From Clostridia bacterium (GTDB lineage Bacteria; Bacillota; Clostridia; Oscillospirales; CAG-272), in NCBI GenBank assembly GCA_017503865.1, contig JAFVSI010000069.1, positions 1-33,531 on the forward strand: 33,531 nt of DNA, written 5' to 3'. Numbering within the stretch: the first letter of the stretch is position 1; each line of letters opens with the position of its first letter. Positions 1 to 5,802 of this stretch are shown here, in pieces. The position numbers were made by a program, and so were the translations under genes. The notes beneath the pieces are model-generated. The model was given only the letters and a program-made list of their open reading frames with translations, was not told the origin of the DNA and searched no databases.

Positions 1-1
1 T

Positions 2-238
2 ATAGGCTTGAGAATGCTAACCCCACGTGAGCTTTATGACGCAATGGGCTTTCCGCACGATTATATCATTGACCGAGATATTAGCGGTAATCCTATAAGC
101 CGTGCTGACCAAGTTGCTCGCTGCGGCAATGCTGTTTGTCCAGCAGTAGCAGAAGCACTCGTAAGAGCTAATCTGCCACAGTATTGTAAACGTAAGATAA
201 CCGACATGGCACAGTTGCATGAGGTTATGATTTCGTAG
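2..238 (+). CDS. C-terminal end of a DNA (cytosine-5) methyltransferase (partial)
   Basis: The gene enters the window already in frame, so only its last 78 codons are visible. The reading frame is open from base 2; the TTG at 8 is not a believable start. The translation carries the closing motifs of Dcm-type enzymes: RMLTPRELYDAMGFP (motif IX/X region) followed by ADQVARCGNAVCPAVAEALV, the motif X helix that closes the AdoMet pocket. Such enzymes transfer a methyl group to C5 of cytosine in a target site; in phages they usually protect DNA from host restriction. The catalytic PCQ and ENV motifs must lie upstream. It is followed by about 60 bases of AT-rich sequence before the next ribosome site. 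Family assignment is firm; specificity cannot be read from this piece. Confidence 0.85.
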   Translation: MGLRMLTPRELYDAMGFPHDYIIDRDISGNPISRADQVARCGNAVCPAVAEALVRANLPQYCKRKITDMAQLHEVMIS

Positions 239-298
239 AACGAAAAATTATAATGCTTTTCTGAAATAGAAATATTTTATTGAGAGGGATATATAGTA

Positions 299-385
299 AT
301 GACTAAAGAAGTACGTTCCGAGTATATGAGGAAACATCAGTAAGAGCATAAGGAGCAAGAACGTGGACATCGAGAAGGAACTTAA
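299..385 (+). pseudogene. Truncated relative of the basic repeat protein at 510
   Basis: An ATG at 299 follows a GAGAGGG ribosome site and reads MTKEVRSEYMRKHQ before a TAA at 341. Reading on through that stop gives EHKEQERGHREG and then another stop. This matches the start of the gene at 510 (YMKRYRQEHKEQ), and the match is also visible in DNA: AGAGCATAAGGAGCAAG here against AGAGCATAAAGAGCAAG there. One C-to-T change turned a CAA codon into TAA. The distal part is gone, replaced by the small gene that begins at 363. A 14-residue peptide could still be made, but no function is implied. Confidence 0.6.
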
Positions 386-497
386 TGAACTTATAAAGAG
401 ATGCACCGAGCAGGGTGGCTGTGTATGGCTCATAGATAAGCGAGGAAACAAATACTCAATAAGGCTTGAAGAAGAAGACCTTTCGTGCCTACAATGA
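363..497 (+). CDS. Small phage protein, 44 aa, GTG start
   Basis: A short reading frame starting with GTG at 363, seven bases after an AAGGAG ribosome site at 350-355, and ending with TGA at 495-497. It encodes 44 residues beginning VDIEKELNELIKRC, with a VWLIDKRGNKYSIRLEEED stretch that looks like a small beta hairpin or strand pair. It lies in the same direction as its neighbours, twelve bases ahead of the next start, and its start overlaps the decayed copy at 299. I do not recognise a family. The good ribosome site and tight packing make it a probable real gene; GTG is the only sensible start. Confidence 0.55.
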   Translation: MDIEKELNELIKRCTEQGGCVWLIDKRGNKYSIRLEEEDLSCLQ

Positions 498-509
498 GGG
501 AGGACACCA

Positions 510-830
510 ATGGCAAAGACTAAAGAAGAGATAGCTGCTTATATGAAGCGGTATCGGCAAGAGCATAAAGAGCAAGCCTATGTGACTCAAAAGCGGTGGA
601 GAATGCGAAATAAAGAAAAATTCGATAAGTACTGTCAAGAGTACAATGCCGCCCGTAGAGAGAAAAATAGGGAATATGCTAAGGCTTACCGCCAAGAACA
701 CAAGAACGATGAAGCCTTCAAGGAGACGATGAAAGCTTCTCAGAAGCATTGGCGTGAGCGGAACAGGGAAAGATGGAACGCCTATCAGCGAGAGTATAGA
801 AAGCGAAAGGCTTTAGGGGTGCAGGTATGA
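510..830 (+). CDS. Basic Tyr/Arg-rich phage protein with an internal duplication
   Basis: This 106-residue protein is very basic and built from two copies of one unit. Residues 11-55 start YMKRYRQEHKEQ and continue QKRWRMRNKEKF; residues 56-96 start YAKAYRQEHKND and continue QKHWRERNRERW. The spacing of Tyr, Arg and Trp suggests amphipathic charged helices, as in small nucleic-acid-binding phage proteins. Proteins of this look are common in Clostridia phages but have no agreed function. The ATG at 510 follows a GAGGGAGG site inside the end of the preceding frame. Its stop overlaps the next start (ATGA at 827-830), so the two are translationally coupled. A broken third copy of the unit lies at 299. 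DNA or RNA binding is an inference from composition only. Confidence 0.6.
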   Translation: MAKTKEEIAAYMKRYRQEHKEQAYVTQKRWRMRNKEKFDKYCQEYNAARREKNREYAKAYRQEHKNDEAFKETMKASQKHWRERNRERWNAYQREYRKRKALGVQV

Positions 831-1132
831 TTGAGAGAAAAAGATTGATAGAGCTGCTTGAAAAAGTGGCGATTGAAAAGGACTGCCCACAAATGGACGT
901 GGTTGCAGACTATCTACTTGCAAATGGAGTTATAGTGCCGCCTGCACCAATTGGTACTAAGTATTACCGAGTTGTTGAAAAACAAGGAAAGTATAAGGGT
1001 GTGTTTTATTATATCCGAGAAGCTAAACTCGATTACTATAACGTCGGTAAAGCTCTTAAAGATTTTGGCAAAACCGTATTCCTCTCCCGAGAGGAAGCAG
1101 AAAAGGCACTTGAGGAAAGAGAGGGTAAGTAA
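827..1132 (+). CDS. Phage protein with a conserved GKTVFLSREEAEKALEER tail
   Basis: A 101-residue hypothetical protein. The N-terminal third is helical (RKRLIELLEKVAIEKDC). The centre (GTKYYRVVEKQ...) looks like beta strands, and the end, FGKTVFLSREEAEKALEER, is a motif seen in very many small proteins of Gram-positive phages, where the tail marks a family of short accessory proteins of unknown role. It overlaps the gene before by ATGA and the gene after by one base (1132), in an unbroken chain of small genes. No catalytic residues are apparent. The gene is confidently real, but its job is unknown. Confidence 0.65.
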   Translation: MIERKRLIELLEKVAIEKDCPQMDVVADYLLANGVIVPPAPIGTKYYRVVEKQGKYKGVFYYIREAKLDYYNVGKALKDFGKTVFLSREEAEKALEEREGK

Positions 1133-1350
1133 TGAGGGTATCACAGTTACTTCACGTTATGGACAAAAACGACGAGGTTGTTATAAACGATTTCGGCAAG
1201 GCCGTTGACAAAATGACTATTTATGAAGGACTCGTAAAAGGCATAAATAGGGATAACCCAATAAACAAGATGTGCGTAGCGTGTATATGTGCTTCTGATG
1301 ACACTATTTACATAGTTGCTGAGTTCCCAAAAGGAAAAGGCGGCGAGTAG
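1132..1350 (+). CDS. Small phage hypothetical protein, 72 aa
   Basis: The ATG overlaps the TAA of the preceding gene (TAATG at 1130-1134). The protein begins MRVSQLLHVMDKNDEVVIND and ends in VAEFPKGKGGE. The pattern (VSQLLxxMDxxDEVVIxDF, then IYEGxVxGI) is typical of a small beta-rich phage protein: the opening reads as a helix plus a turn and a strand, and the middle carries two cysteines in MCVACICA. I know of no function. Coupling to its neighbours shows it belongs to the same accessory operon. Confidence 0.55.
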   Translation: MRVSQLLHVMDKNDEVVINDFGKAVDKMTIYEGLVKGINRDNPINKMCVACICASDDTIYIVAEFPKGKGGE

Positions 1351-1351
1351 T

Positions 1352-1540
1352 ATGTCACAAAAAGTAGAGGTTGTCTGCGATAGATGCGGCAGAGAAATTA
1401 CAAGTTATGATATCAAGATATCATCTGCCAAAATACAGTTGTGGGCCGTTGGAGAACATAGGTCAATGCCGGGACAAAGAATAGACCTTTGCGAAGATTG
1501 TTACGAAAAGTTTGTCAATTTTATCGAAGGCGGTGAGTGA
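1352..1540 (+). CDS. Zinc-ribbon phage protein, 62 aa
   Basis: The start is placed at the ATG at 1352 rather than at an in-frame upstream codon at 1316, because the former lies just after a GGCGAG site and the longer form would run back over the preceding gene. The protein begins MSQKVEVVCDRCGREI and ends near IDLCEDCYEKFVNF. The two CxxC pairs (CDRC near residue 9, CEDC near residue 50) form a classic four-cysteine zinc ribbon. In phages, such small proteins are thought to bind nucleic acid or protein partners; nothing here fixes the partner. Confidence 0.6.
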   Translation: MSQKVEVVCDRCGREITSYDIKISSAKIQLWAVGEHRSMPGQRIDLCEDCYEKFVNFIEGGE

Positions 1541-1541
1541 T

Positions 1542-1880
1542 ATGGAAGCGGAGAAACGTTCAACAGGTGTCACCGATAAATACGGTCTTGAGATATTCGA
1601 GGGAGACATACTTAGTGCCGGTGTTTGGAGTGCCGGGGAGCTTATAATCGTTGACTGCATCGTACAATACAACGAGGGTATGTTTTGGCTGAAATCGCTC
1701 AAAAACTCCAAGATATTTAACTTTATAAGCATAATTAAAACAAGCACAATAAAAAAGGACTGTCGCAACTGTACATATTTCGAGGGCTGCGAATGCTTTG
1801 ACGGAAAGACTTGCGACGAATTCAACGAAAGAAAGGAAAAAACAAAATATGAAAAACTATTTCTATCTCAACGGAACTAA
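1542..1880 (+). CDS. YopX family protein
   Basis: The ATG at 1542 sits two bases after the previous stop; an in-frame start at 1512 would overlap the previous gene and is less likely. The N-terminus, RSTGVTDKYGLEIFEGDIL, is the hallmark of the YopX family, named from a Bacillus phage SPbeta protein and widespread in phages of Gram-positive bacteria. These form beta-barrel-like small proteins whose function is unknown. The C-terminus adds a cysteine cluster, CRNCTYFEGCECFDGKTC, which could bind a metal and is not part of the core YopX fold. The length of 112 residues is a little short for the family. The last 32 bases overlap the start of the next gene. Confidence 0.75.
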   Translation: MEAEKRSTGVTDKYGLEIFEGDILSAGVWSAGELIIVDCIVQYNEGMFWLKSLKNSKIFNFISIIKTSTIKKDCRNCTYFEGCECFDGKTCDEFNERKEKTKYEKLFLSQRN

Positions 1881-2466
1881 GATCGAGCTGACCGAGGAGC
1901 AGGCTCATCAGATAGCAAACAGCTTTAACGTAGCTCCCAAAATGTTCCTTGCCGAGAAGGCTGTAGGAGACACTGCCAAGATTGGCGACTATGAGTTCAT
2001 AGTCTTAAAGCAAGGAGCGGGAGAAACGCACCTTATCTTGAAGGACCTTCTTGGAGATGATGACGTTGTTTTTGGGGAGAATAACAACGATTACGGGGAG
2101 TCTAATATACGTCCTGTGCTCTCGAAGTTTGCGGACGAGCTTTCCTCTCTTGTAGGTGAAGAAAACGTCATAGAGCACGTTGTGGACCTCACGTCTGATG
2201 ATGGACTCAAGGACTATGGTAATGTGGTTGAGAGGGTGTCCTTGCTTACTACAGAGCAGTACCGTGAATTTGTTGACGTACTCGATAAGGAACGTCTTGA
2301 GAAATGGTGGTGGTTAGCTACTCCTCATAGTACGAAACGACACGAGAACGATAGATGGGTAAAAGTCGTCTCGCCGGCTGGCGGTATCGGCAATTACTAC
2401 TACTTTAGCCACATCGGCGTGCGTCCGTTTTGTATCCTTTCGAGTGATGTTCTCGTATCTACATAA
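1849..2466 (+). CDS. DUF6273-type protein (C-type-lectin-like or formylglycine-enzyme-like fold)
   Basis: Translation most likely starts at the ATG at 1849 after GAAAGGAAAA, giving 205 residues. A short leader (MKNYFYLNGTKIELTEEQAH) precedes a domain that starts GDTAKIGDYEFIVL and ends with WWWLATPH near residue 153 and GVRPFCIL near residue 190. The pair W-W-L-x-T/S-P and G-V-R-P is the signature of DUF6273, found in many Clostridia and phage proteins and often used as a displayed recognition domain. The tail protein at 29095 carries the same pair. No signal peptide is visible. It is the last gene before the terminator at 2467. Whether it is a virion part, a moron or something else cannot be told from context; its position near a methyltransferase and far from the tail genes is odd. 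Confidence 0.6.
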   Translation: MKNYFYLNGTKIELTEEQAHQIANSFNVAPKMFLAEKAVGDTAKIGDYEFIVLKQGAGETHLILKDLLGDDDVVFGENNNDYGESNIRPVLSKFADELSSLVGEENVIEHVVDLTSDDGLKDYGNVVERVSLLTTEQYREFVDVLDKERLEKWWWLATPHSTKRHENDRWVKVVSPAGGIGNYYYFSHIGVRPFCILSSDVLVST

Positions 2467-2495
2467 AAAGGAGAGGAAAAACTTTCCTCTCCTTT
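2467..2495. terminator. Bidirectional intrinsic terminator between convergent genes
   Basis: A perfect 13-bp stem, AAAGGAGAGGAAA pairing with TTTCCTCTCCTTT, with a three-base loop AAC. It starts directly after the TAA at 2464-2466. The A-rich and T-rich ends let it work on both strands, so it would end the + operon arriving from the left and the minus-strand repressor transcript arriving from 2504. Confidence 0.85.
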
Positions 2496-2503
2496 AGGGC
2501 AAC

Positions 2504-2719
2504 TTATTTGTTCTCATCTTCTACGTATTCGATGATGTCGCCGGGTTGACACTTGAGTAACTCGCAAAGCTTGTCAAGACAAGCATTTGAAACGATTTCT
2601 CCGTGTCGTATTTGTTGTAGATAGGATTGCCCGATGAGTTTTTCATTGCGTATTCTTGTAGTGCTATATCCAGCATCTTTTAATGCCGACATAACATCAA
2701 TTTTATAACGAATAGACAT
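2504..2719 (-). CDS. Small XRE-family repressor (Cro/CI-type helix-turn-helix)
   Basis: This 71-residue protein consists of a single helix-turn-helix domain: MSALKDAGYSTTRIRNEKLIG, then QSYLQQIRHGE as the recognition region, then SNACLDKLCELLKCQPGDIIEY, the usual fourth and fifth helices of XRE/HTH_26 domains. The ATG (CAT at 2717-2719) follows AAGGAAG. It is the only minus-strand gene in the left 30 kb and faces the early operon, the standard layout of a phage genetic switch. It has no C-terminal dimer or autocleavage domain, so induction may need an outside factor; the ImmA-like proteases just across the promoter are candidates. The four operators at 2772-2882 are its most likely targets, which would include its own promoter. 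Confidence 0.85.
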   Translation of the reverse strand: MSIRYKIDVMSALKDAGYSTTRIRNEKLIGQSYLQQIRHGEIVSNACLDKLCELLKCQPGDIIEYVEDENK

Positions 2720-2754
2720 TAATCTTCTTCCTTTCTATTTTTTTGTTACGATAT

Positions 2755-2783
2755 AGTATAACAAAAATCAACACTAAAAACAA
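2755..2783 (-). promoter_or_regulatory. Promoter of the minus-strand repressor
   Basis: On the minus strand, TATACT (2755-2760) lies 17 bases after TTGTTT (2778-2783). The -35 element lies inside the first operator (2772-2786), so a bound repressor would shut its own promoter. The -35 match is partial. Confidence 0.5.
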
Positions 2784-2786
2784 GTG
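2772..2786. promoter_or_regulatory. Operator 1 (CACT...AGTG)
   Basis: CACTAAAAACAAGTG: arms CACT and AGTG around a 7-base centre. It covers the -35 region of the repressor promoter. Confidence 0.6.
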
Positions 2787-2803
2787 CAAAAATAAACAAA
2801 AAA

Positions 2804-2822
2804 TGCACTAAAAGTTTGTGCA
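2804..2822. promoter_or_regulatory. Operator 2 (TGCAC...GTGCA)
   Basis: The core CACTAAAAGTTTGTG at 2806-2820 is flanked to give TGCAC and GTGCA arms. It lies midway between the two divergent promoters. Its right inner arm (TGTG) departs from the AGTG of the other sites, so binding may be weaker. Confidence 0.55.
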
Positions 2823-2831
2823 TTTTGTCTC

Positions 2832-2860
2832 TTTACAACACTAAAAATTAGTGCTATAAT
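2832..2860 (+). promoter_or_regulatory. Early promoter, near-consensus
   Basis: TTTACA (2832-2837), a 17-base spacer and a perfect TATAAT (2855-2860). Operator 3 fills the spacer and operator 4 covers the expected transcription start, so repressor binding would exclude RNA polymerase. It drives the operon starting at 2901. Confidence 0.8.
2839..2853. promoter_or_regulatory. Operator 3, perfect palindrome
   Basis: CACTAAAAATTAGTG: six-base arms CACTAA and TTAGTG around AAA. It is the best of the four sites and lies between the -35 and -10 of the early promoter. Confidence 0.7.
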
Positions 2861-2867
2861 AAATTTG

Positions 2868-2882
2868 CACTAAAATCGAGTG
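2868..2882. promoter_or_regulatory. Operator 4 (GCACT...AGTGC)
   Basis: CACTAAAATCGAGTG, extended by one matched base on each side. It sits at the start of the early transcript, just ahead of the AAGGAGG ribosome site at 2888. Confidence 0.65.
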
Positions 2883-2900
2883 CAAAAAGGAGGAAGAAAA

Positions 2901-3356
2901 ATGGGATGGTTACAAGTATCACGTAAGGATGAAGAGATTAGAAGACTTGCGGCAGAGTGCCGGGCAAAAATGGAGTTTACCGAGGACGGTAGAATGAAGA
3001 TCGGCAAGCTCGCCCGAGATTTAGGGTTAAAGGTAATACGAAACGAATCTTTAGAAGATTCCCCGGAACTTCAACTTAAAGACACGGAGAATGGAAAGTT
3101 TCACTATGATGGTAAACAAGGATTCGTTATCTATGACGAAACACGTACAACAGAGCAAAAAGAGTTTACTTTGGCACACGAGATAGGGCACTATATGCTA
3201 AGGCATTGGGAAACCCGAGACACGCTTAATTGGATAATTGAGTGCATAGAAATGCTAAAATTTATAAACACCGAGAGGGAAGCTGATTTATTCGCTGAGT
3301 ATCTTCTCGGTAGGTGTTCTCCCTATGTATTGGAAAGTGTAGAGGTGAAAAAATGA
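2901..3356 (+). CDS. ImmA/IrrE family metallopeptidase, first of a pair
   Basis: The start is the ATG at 2901, right after AAGGAGG; a GTG at 2880 in the same frame lies within operator 4 and is rejected. The 151-residue protein has a helical N-terminal third, then FTLAHEIGHYMLRH with the zinc motif HEIGH at residues 93-97 and the probable third ligand E127 in EREADLFAEYLL. ImmA of ICEBs1 cuts the repressor ImmR and so induces the element; IrrE-type proteins cut or regulate XRE repressors in stress responses. Here the gene is first behind the early promoter, divergent from the XRE repressor rather than in its operon. A role in removing the resident or a competing repressor is inferred. Its ATGA end overlaps the next gene. 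Confidence 0.85.
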   Translation: MGWLQVSRKDEEIRRLAAECRAKMEFTEDGRMKIGKLARDLGLKVIRNESLEDSPELQLKDTENGKFHYDGKQGFVIYDETRTTEQKEFTLAHEIGHYMLRHWETRDTLNWIIECIEMLKFINTEREADLFAEYLLGRCSPYVLESVEVKK

Positions 3357-3775
3357 GCCTTGTAAGAGATACAAAAGAAATATCAGAAATGGTGAGATTG
3401 TGCAGGGACATAAACGGAGAGGGAACTATTGACTTGATTAAGATAGTTAAGGCATTAGATATACACCTTATCGACACCACGCAGCATAACTATCTTAAAA
3501 GTCAAGAATATGGAAAGATTGTTTATGATGCGACTGAAGGAAAGGCAATAATTATTTTTGACGAAAAGCAACCTCTTTATCTTCAAAGATTTACTGTTGC
3601 TCACGAAGTGGGGCACTATCTATTAAGGTTTTGGGAGCCAACGTCTTTGGGGAAAGAAATAATCAGAGCCCTTGACGAGCTTATCGGAATTACCATAGAG
3701 CGTGAGGCGAGTATGTTTGCCAAAATGCTATTACAAGAACCCGAACCCGATTTGAGCGAGGGAAAAAAGTTATGA
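3353..3775 (+). CDS. ImmA/IrrE family metallopeptidase, second of a pair
   Basis: The ATG at 3353 overlaps the stop of the first protease (ATGA). The 140-residue product has the same plan: a helical start, FTVAHEVGHYLLRF with HEVGH at residues 84-88, and E118 in EREASMFAKMLL as the likely third zinc ligand. All metal-binding residues are kept, so both copies look active. The pair shares the segment order and motif spacing but differs widely elsewhere, which points to an old duplication or two independent acquisitions rather than a recent copy. The pair could form a heterodimer or act on different repressors, for example those at 2504 and 33064; both ideas are inference. Confidence 0.85.
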   Translation: MSLVRDTKEISEMVRLCRDINGEGTIDLIKIVKALDIHLIDTTQHNYLKSQEYGKIVYDATEGKAIIIFDEKQPLYLQRFTVAHEVGHYLLRFWEPTSLGKEIIRALDELIGITIEREASMFAKMLLQEPEPDLSEGKKL

Positions 3776-4113
3776 GCACTGTAAAAGACATTTTGGATAT
3801 AGAGCTCATAGAAACGGTAGCTTTATTTACCGAATTATCGAAAATTGCTGCGTGTCAGTTACAGCACGAGGTTGAAACCCATGAACATTGGCGGCAGAAA
3901 TCTACACACATGAGAGCTATCAAGCATTTCTCCGAGGCTTTAGAAGTTATGGCTACCAATTCCACAATCCACACTGTCAAAGAATGGGTTTTATACTACG
4001 AAAATCAACGTGGTATGGAATGGTGCAATCAATGGGGGGATTGGTTTTGGAATGCCATTGAACAATCGGTTATGTATGCTATGTTTGTAATAGAAAGAAA
4101 CGAGAGGGAATGA
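3772..4113 (+). CDS. Early-operon hypothetical protein, 113 aa
   Basis: It overlaps the previous gene by ATGA (3772) and the next by ATGA (4110), so it is locked into the early operon. The product is helical, with a Glu/Leu-rich start (VKDILDIELIETVALFTELSKI), a His-rich middle (HEVETHEHWRQKSTH) and a Trp-rich end (EWCNQWGDWFWNAIEQ). I recognise no family. The three histidines with nearby glutamates could bind a metal, but the spacing matches no known site. No membrane segment or signal peptide is seen. Confidence 0.5.
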   Translation: MSTVKDILDIELIETVALFTELSKIAACQLQHEVETHEHWRQKSTHMRAIKHFSEALEVMATNSTIHTVKEWVLYYENQRGMEWCNQWGDWFWNAIEQSVMYAMFVIERNERE

Positions 4114-4307
4114 ATATGAGTCATGAGAACAAACTAACGATTAAAGAAGCAGCTCGTCTTACAGGAATGTCGGAGCAGTTTATTAGAATAGCCCTTCAGC
4201 AAGGGAAGTTACCTTGGGGGTGTGCGGTTCGAATGAGTGGCAGAAACTATACATATTTCATAAGCAAGCAAAAATTCATTGAGCACACGGGGATATCGGT
4301 TCTATGA
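4110..4307 (+). CDS. Excisionase-like helix-turn-helix protein (HTH_17 type)
   Basis: A 65-residue protein with the pattern LTIKEAARLTGMSEQFIRIALQQGKLPWGCAVR, followed by NYTYFISKQKFIEHTG. This is the winged MerR/excisionase fold: a first helix (TIKEAARLTG), a recognition helix (SEQFIRIALQQG) and a wing (YTYFISKQKF). Such small proteins either direct excision of a prophage or regulate transcription. The ATG at 4110 overlaps the previous stop; a second ATG at 4116 is also possible. It overlaps the next start by ATGA (4304). No integrase is in the window, so an excisionase role remains open. Confidence 0.7.
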   Translation: MNMSHENKLTIKEAARLTGMSEQFIRIALQQGKLPWGCAVRMSGRNYTYFISKQKFIEHTGISVL

Positions 4308-4843
4308 GCAAAGCTAAAGATTTAACAGGTCAAAGATTCGGTCGGCTTGTTGCCCTTGAACCGACCGAGGAACAAAAGAACAGACGTATCATCTGGAAGT
4401 GTGTCTGTGATTGTGGAAATATATGTTTTGTTTCGTCAAAAAGATTATTATATGGAGATACTCAAAGTTGTGGGTGCTTACGAAAAGAAAGAGTAACTGA
4501 AAGAATATCAAAAGCACGTGAGAAGGTAATTAAGCACAATATGTACACAACACGTCTTTATAAGGTTTTTGCTGGAATGAAAGACCGCTGTTATAATCCA
4601 AACAATAAAAGATATAAACATTATGGCGGACGAGGCATAACCGTCTGTGACGAGTGGCGTGATGATTTCCAAGCGTTTCACGATTGGGCTATGGCAAACG
4701 GCTACGATGAGAATGCCCCACGAGGAGCTTGCACCCTTGACCGCATAGACGTTGACGGAAACTACTGCCCCGAGAACTGCCGCTGGGTGGATATGAAGAC
4801 ACAAGCAAATAATAGAAGGAAGAACAAAACTGTCCAAAATTAG
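4304..4843 (+). CDS. Phage zinc-binding, degenerate HNH-like protein
   Basis: A 179-residue protein with two parts. Residues 1-70 begin DLTGQRFGRLVALEP and hold WKCVCDCGN and SCGCL, a cysteine cluster (CVCDC...CGC) typical of a DNA-binding zinc module in phage endonuclease relatives. Residues 80-175 contain RLYKVFAGMKDRCYNP, YGGRGITVCDEW and LDRIDVDGNYCPENCRWVD, a layout shared by a large group of phage proteins often annotated as HNH or AP2-like endonucleases. The ID-x2-GNY-x2-ENCRW segment lines up with the end of an HNH motif, but the first histidine is replaced by arginine (LDRID for the usual DHID), so nuclease activity is uncertain. A mobile homing-type origin is likely, though here it sits in the operon in place of no obvious gene. 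Confidence 0.6.
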   Translation: MSKAKDLTGQRFGRLVALEPTEEQKNRRIIWKCVCDCGNICFVSSKRLLYGDTQSCGCLRKERVTERISKAREKVIKHNMYTTRLYKVFAGMKDRCYNPNNKRYKHYGGRGITVCDEWRDDFQAFHDWAMANGYDENAPRGACTLDRIDVDGNYCPENCRWVDMKTQANNRRKNKTVQN

Positions 4844-4878
4844 GTACAATAATAGAAATGTAAAAAAGGAGTAAGACA

Positions 4879-5136
4879 ATGGCTGCAATAATAAAATTCG
4901 ATGAAATAATGAAAGAACGATTTTACAAATGGGCCGAAGGCTATCTTCAGTCAAATGCAGGAAAATCTCTTGACCAGTATCCGATAGAGCACATATTGTG
5001 TACACTTATCGAAAAGAACATCCTTTCTCTTGAGCAGATAAGAGCAGAGCTTAAAATGAGGAAGATCATGCTTCACGAGTCATACTTCGAAAAAGCACTT
5101 TGGCTTATTGAAGAAATGAAGAAGGATCAAGAATGA
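4879..5136 (+). CDS. Early-operon hypothetical protein, 85 aa
   Basis: It starts at an ATG after AAAAAAGGAG and follows a 35-base gap that holds a TACAAT which may act as a weak -10. The product is all-helical, with HILCTLIEKNILSLEQIRAELKMRK in the middle and a charged end (EEMKKDQE). It overlaps the next gene by ATGA (5133). I recognise no family; the pattern suggests a small helical bundle protein. No metal site or membrane segment is seen. Confidence 0.5.
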   Translation: MAAIIKFDEIMKERFYKWAEGYLQSNAGKSLDQYPIEHILCTLIEKNILSLEQIRAELKMRKIMLHESYFEKALWLIEEMKKDQE

Positions 5137-5453
5137 TGACGTGGAATATACCGTGCAGGATAGGAGACACAGTTTGGGTGATACGTTCCCGAGCCGATAA
5201 GAAGATAATAAGTAAAGGAATTGTTAGTGAAATAACATTTATTGGAGCTAAGATGGACCTTTGTATTGTCGTTGGTCATTTGCTGAGAGGAAGATGGGGA
5301 ATAAACGTATTCAAATCCGAACAAGACGCTATAAGAACATTGGAAAGGGAGCAGGATCCACAATTTGTATCAGCAGCACAGGTACGTGCTATGACTCTTG
5401 ATGAGGTGAGGGAACGAAAAGACGACATTATGACATCTTTTCCAAAATGGTGA
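5133..5453 (+). CDS. Phage hypothetical protein with a beta-barrel-like start
   Basis: This 106-residue protein opens with WNIPCRIGDTVWVIRS and continues ISKGIVSEITFIGAKMDLCIVV, a strand-turn-strand pattern common to a widespread group of small Clostridia phage proteins (PCxIGDTVWxI) of unknown role. The second half has short conserved helices (SEQDAIRTLEREQD, TLDEVRERKDDI). It is coupled to the gene before it. The 74 bases that follow are AT-rich and carry only the ribosome site of the next gene. Confidence 0.55.
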   Translation: MMTWNIPCRIGDTVWVIRSRADKKIISKGIVSEITFIGAKMDLCIVVGHLLRGRWGINVFKSEQDAIRTLEREQDPQFVSAAQVRAMTLDEVRERKDDIMTSFPKW

Positions 5454-5527
5454 TTGTTTCAATAAGTGAAAAATTGATATAAAAGCATAAGTAATAAATG
5501 AATATTTGAGAAAGAAGGATTTTTAAA

Positions 5528-5785
5528 ATGGAAAAAGCAAAAGAGTTTGATTGCTCTAAGTGTTTAAACAGGAGTACCTTGATTTGTGAGCACTGTAATT
5601 ACATAGCTGCTCCCAGTGGTAAAACAACTAAACCCACTCATTTTGAAGAAGATGTAGGGGCAAATAACAGGGCAGAGAGGGCGGTAATGTTAACCTCGCT
5701 TATAGGGTACCGTTTGAAGCTTGGTAAACCCATTCCGTTGACCTGGATAATGGAATATAATACACTCGCCTGCAGCGAGGGATGA
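5528..5785 (+). CDS. Small zinc-ribbon protein with KPTHF motif
   Basis: An 85-residue protein with two CxxC pairs near the start (CSKC, CEHC; a further Cys lies between at TLIC) and then KTTKPTHFE. The order zinc ribbon then KPTxF is typical of a common small protein in Firmicutes phages, usually next to replication genes. The second half (ERAVMLTSLIGYRLKLGKPIPLTWIMEYN) looks helical. It precedes ssb by 17 bases, so it probably belongs to the DNA-replication group. The detailed role is unknown. Confidence 0.6.
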   Translation: MEKAKEFDCSKCLNRSTLICEHCNYIAAPSGKTTKPTHFEEDVGANNRAERAVMLTSLIGYRLKLGKPIPLTWIMEYNTLACSEG

Positions 5786-5802
5786 AAAAGAAGGGAGTAT
5801 AA

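Noticed and set aside
249-254. TATAAT at 249 as a promoter for the small genes after the methyltransferase
   Set aside because: No fair -35 lies at 16-18 bases; in AT-rich sequence a lone -10 match is weak evidence.
299-385. Recoding of TAA (as Gln) suggested by the stop where the relative has CAA
   Set aside because: Many clear genes end in TAA, TAG or TGA at the right place (for example TAA at 2464, TAG at 1348), so the standard code holds and this copy is simply broken.
2772-2882. A CRISPR-like series of four spaced repeats
   Set aside because: The repeats are only about 15 bases, palindromic, AT-rich and overlap two promoters; spacers are 14-19 bases and there are no cas genes. Operators explain them better.
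4304-4843. An active HNH homing endonuclease
   Set aside because: The first histidine of the motif is arginine (LDRID), so the catalytic set looks incomplete; kept as HNH-like only.
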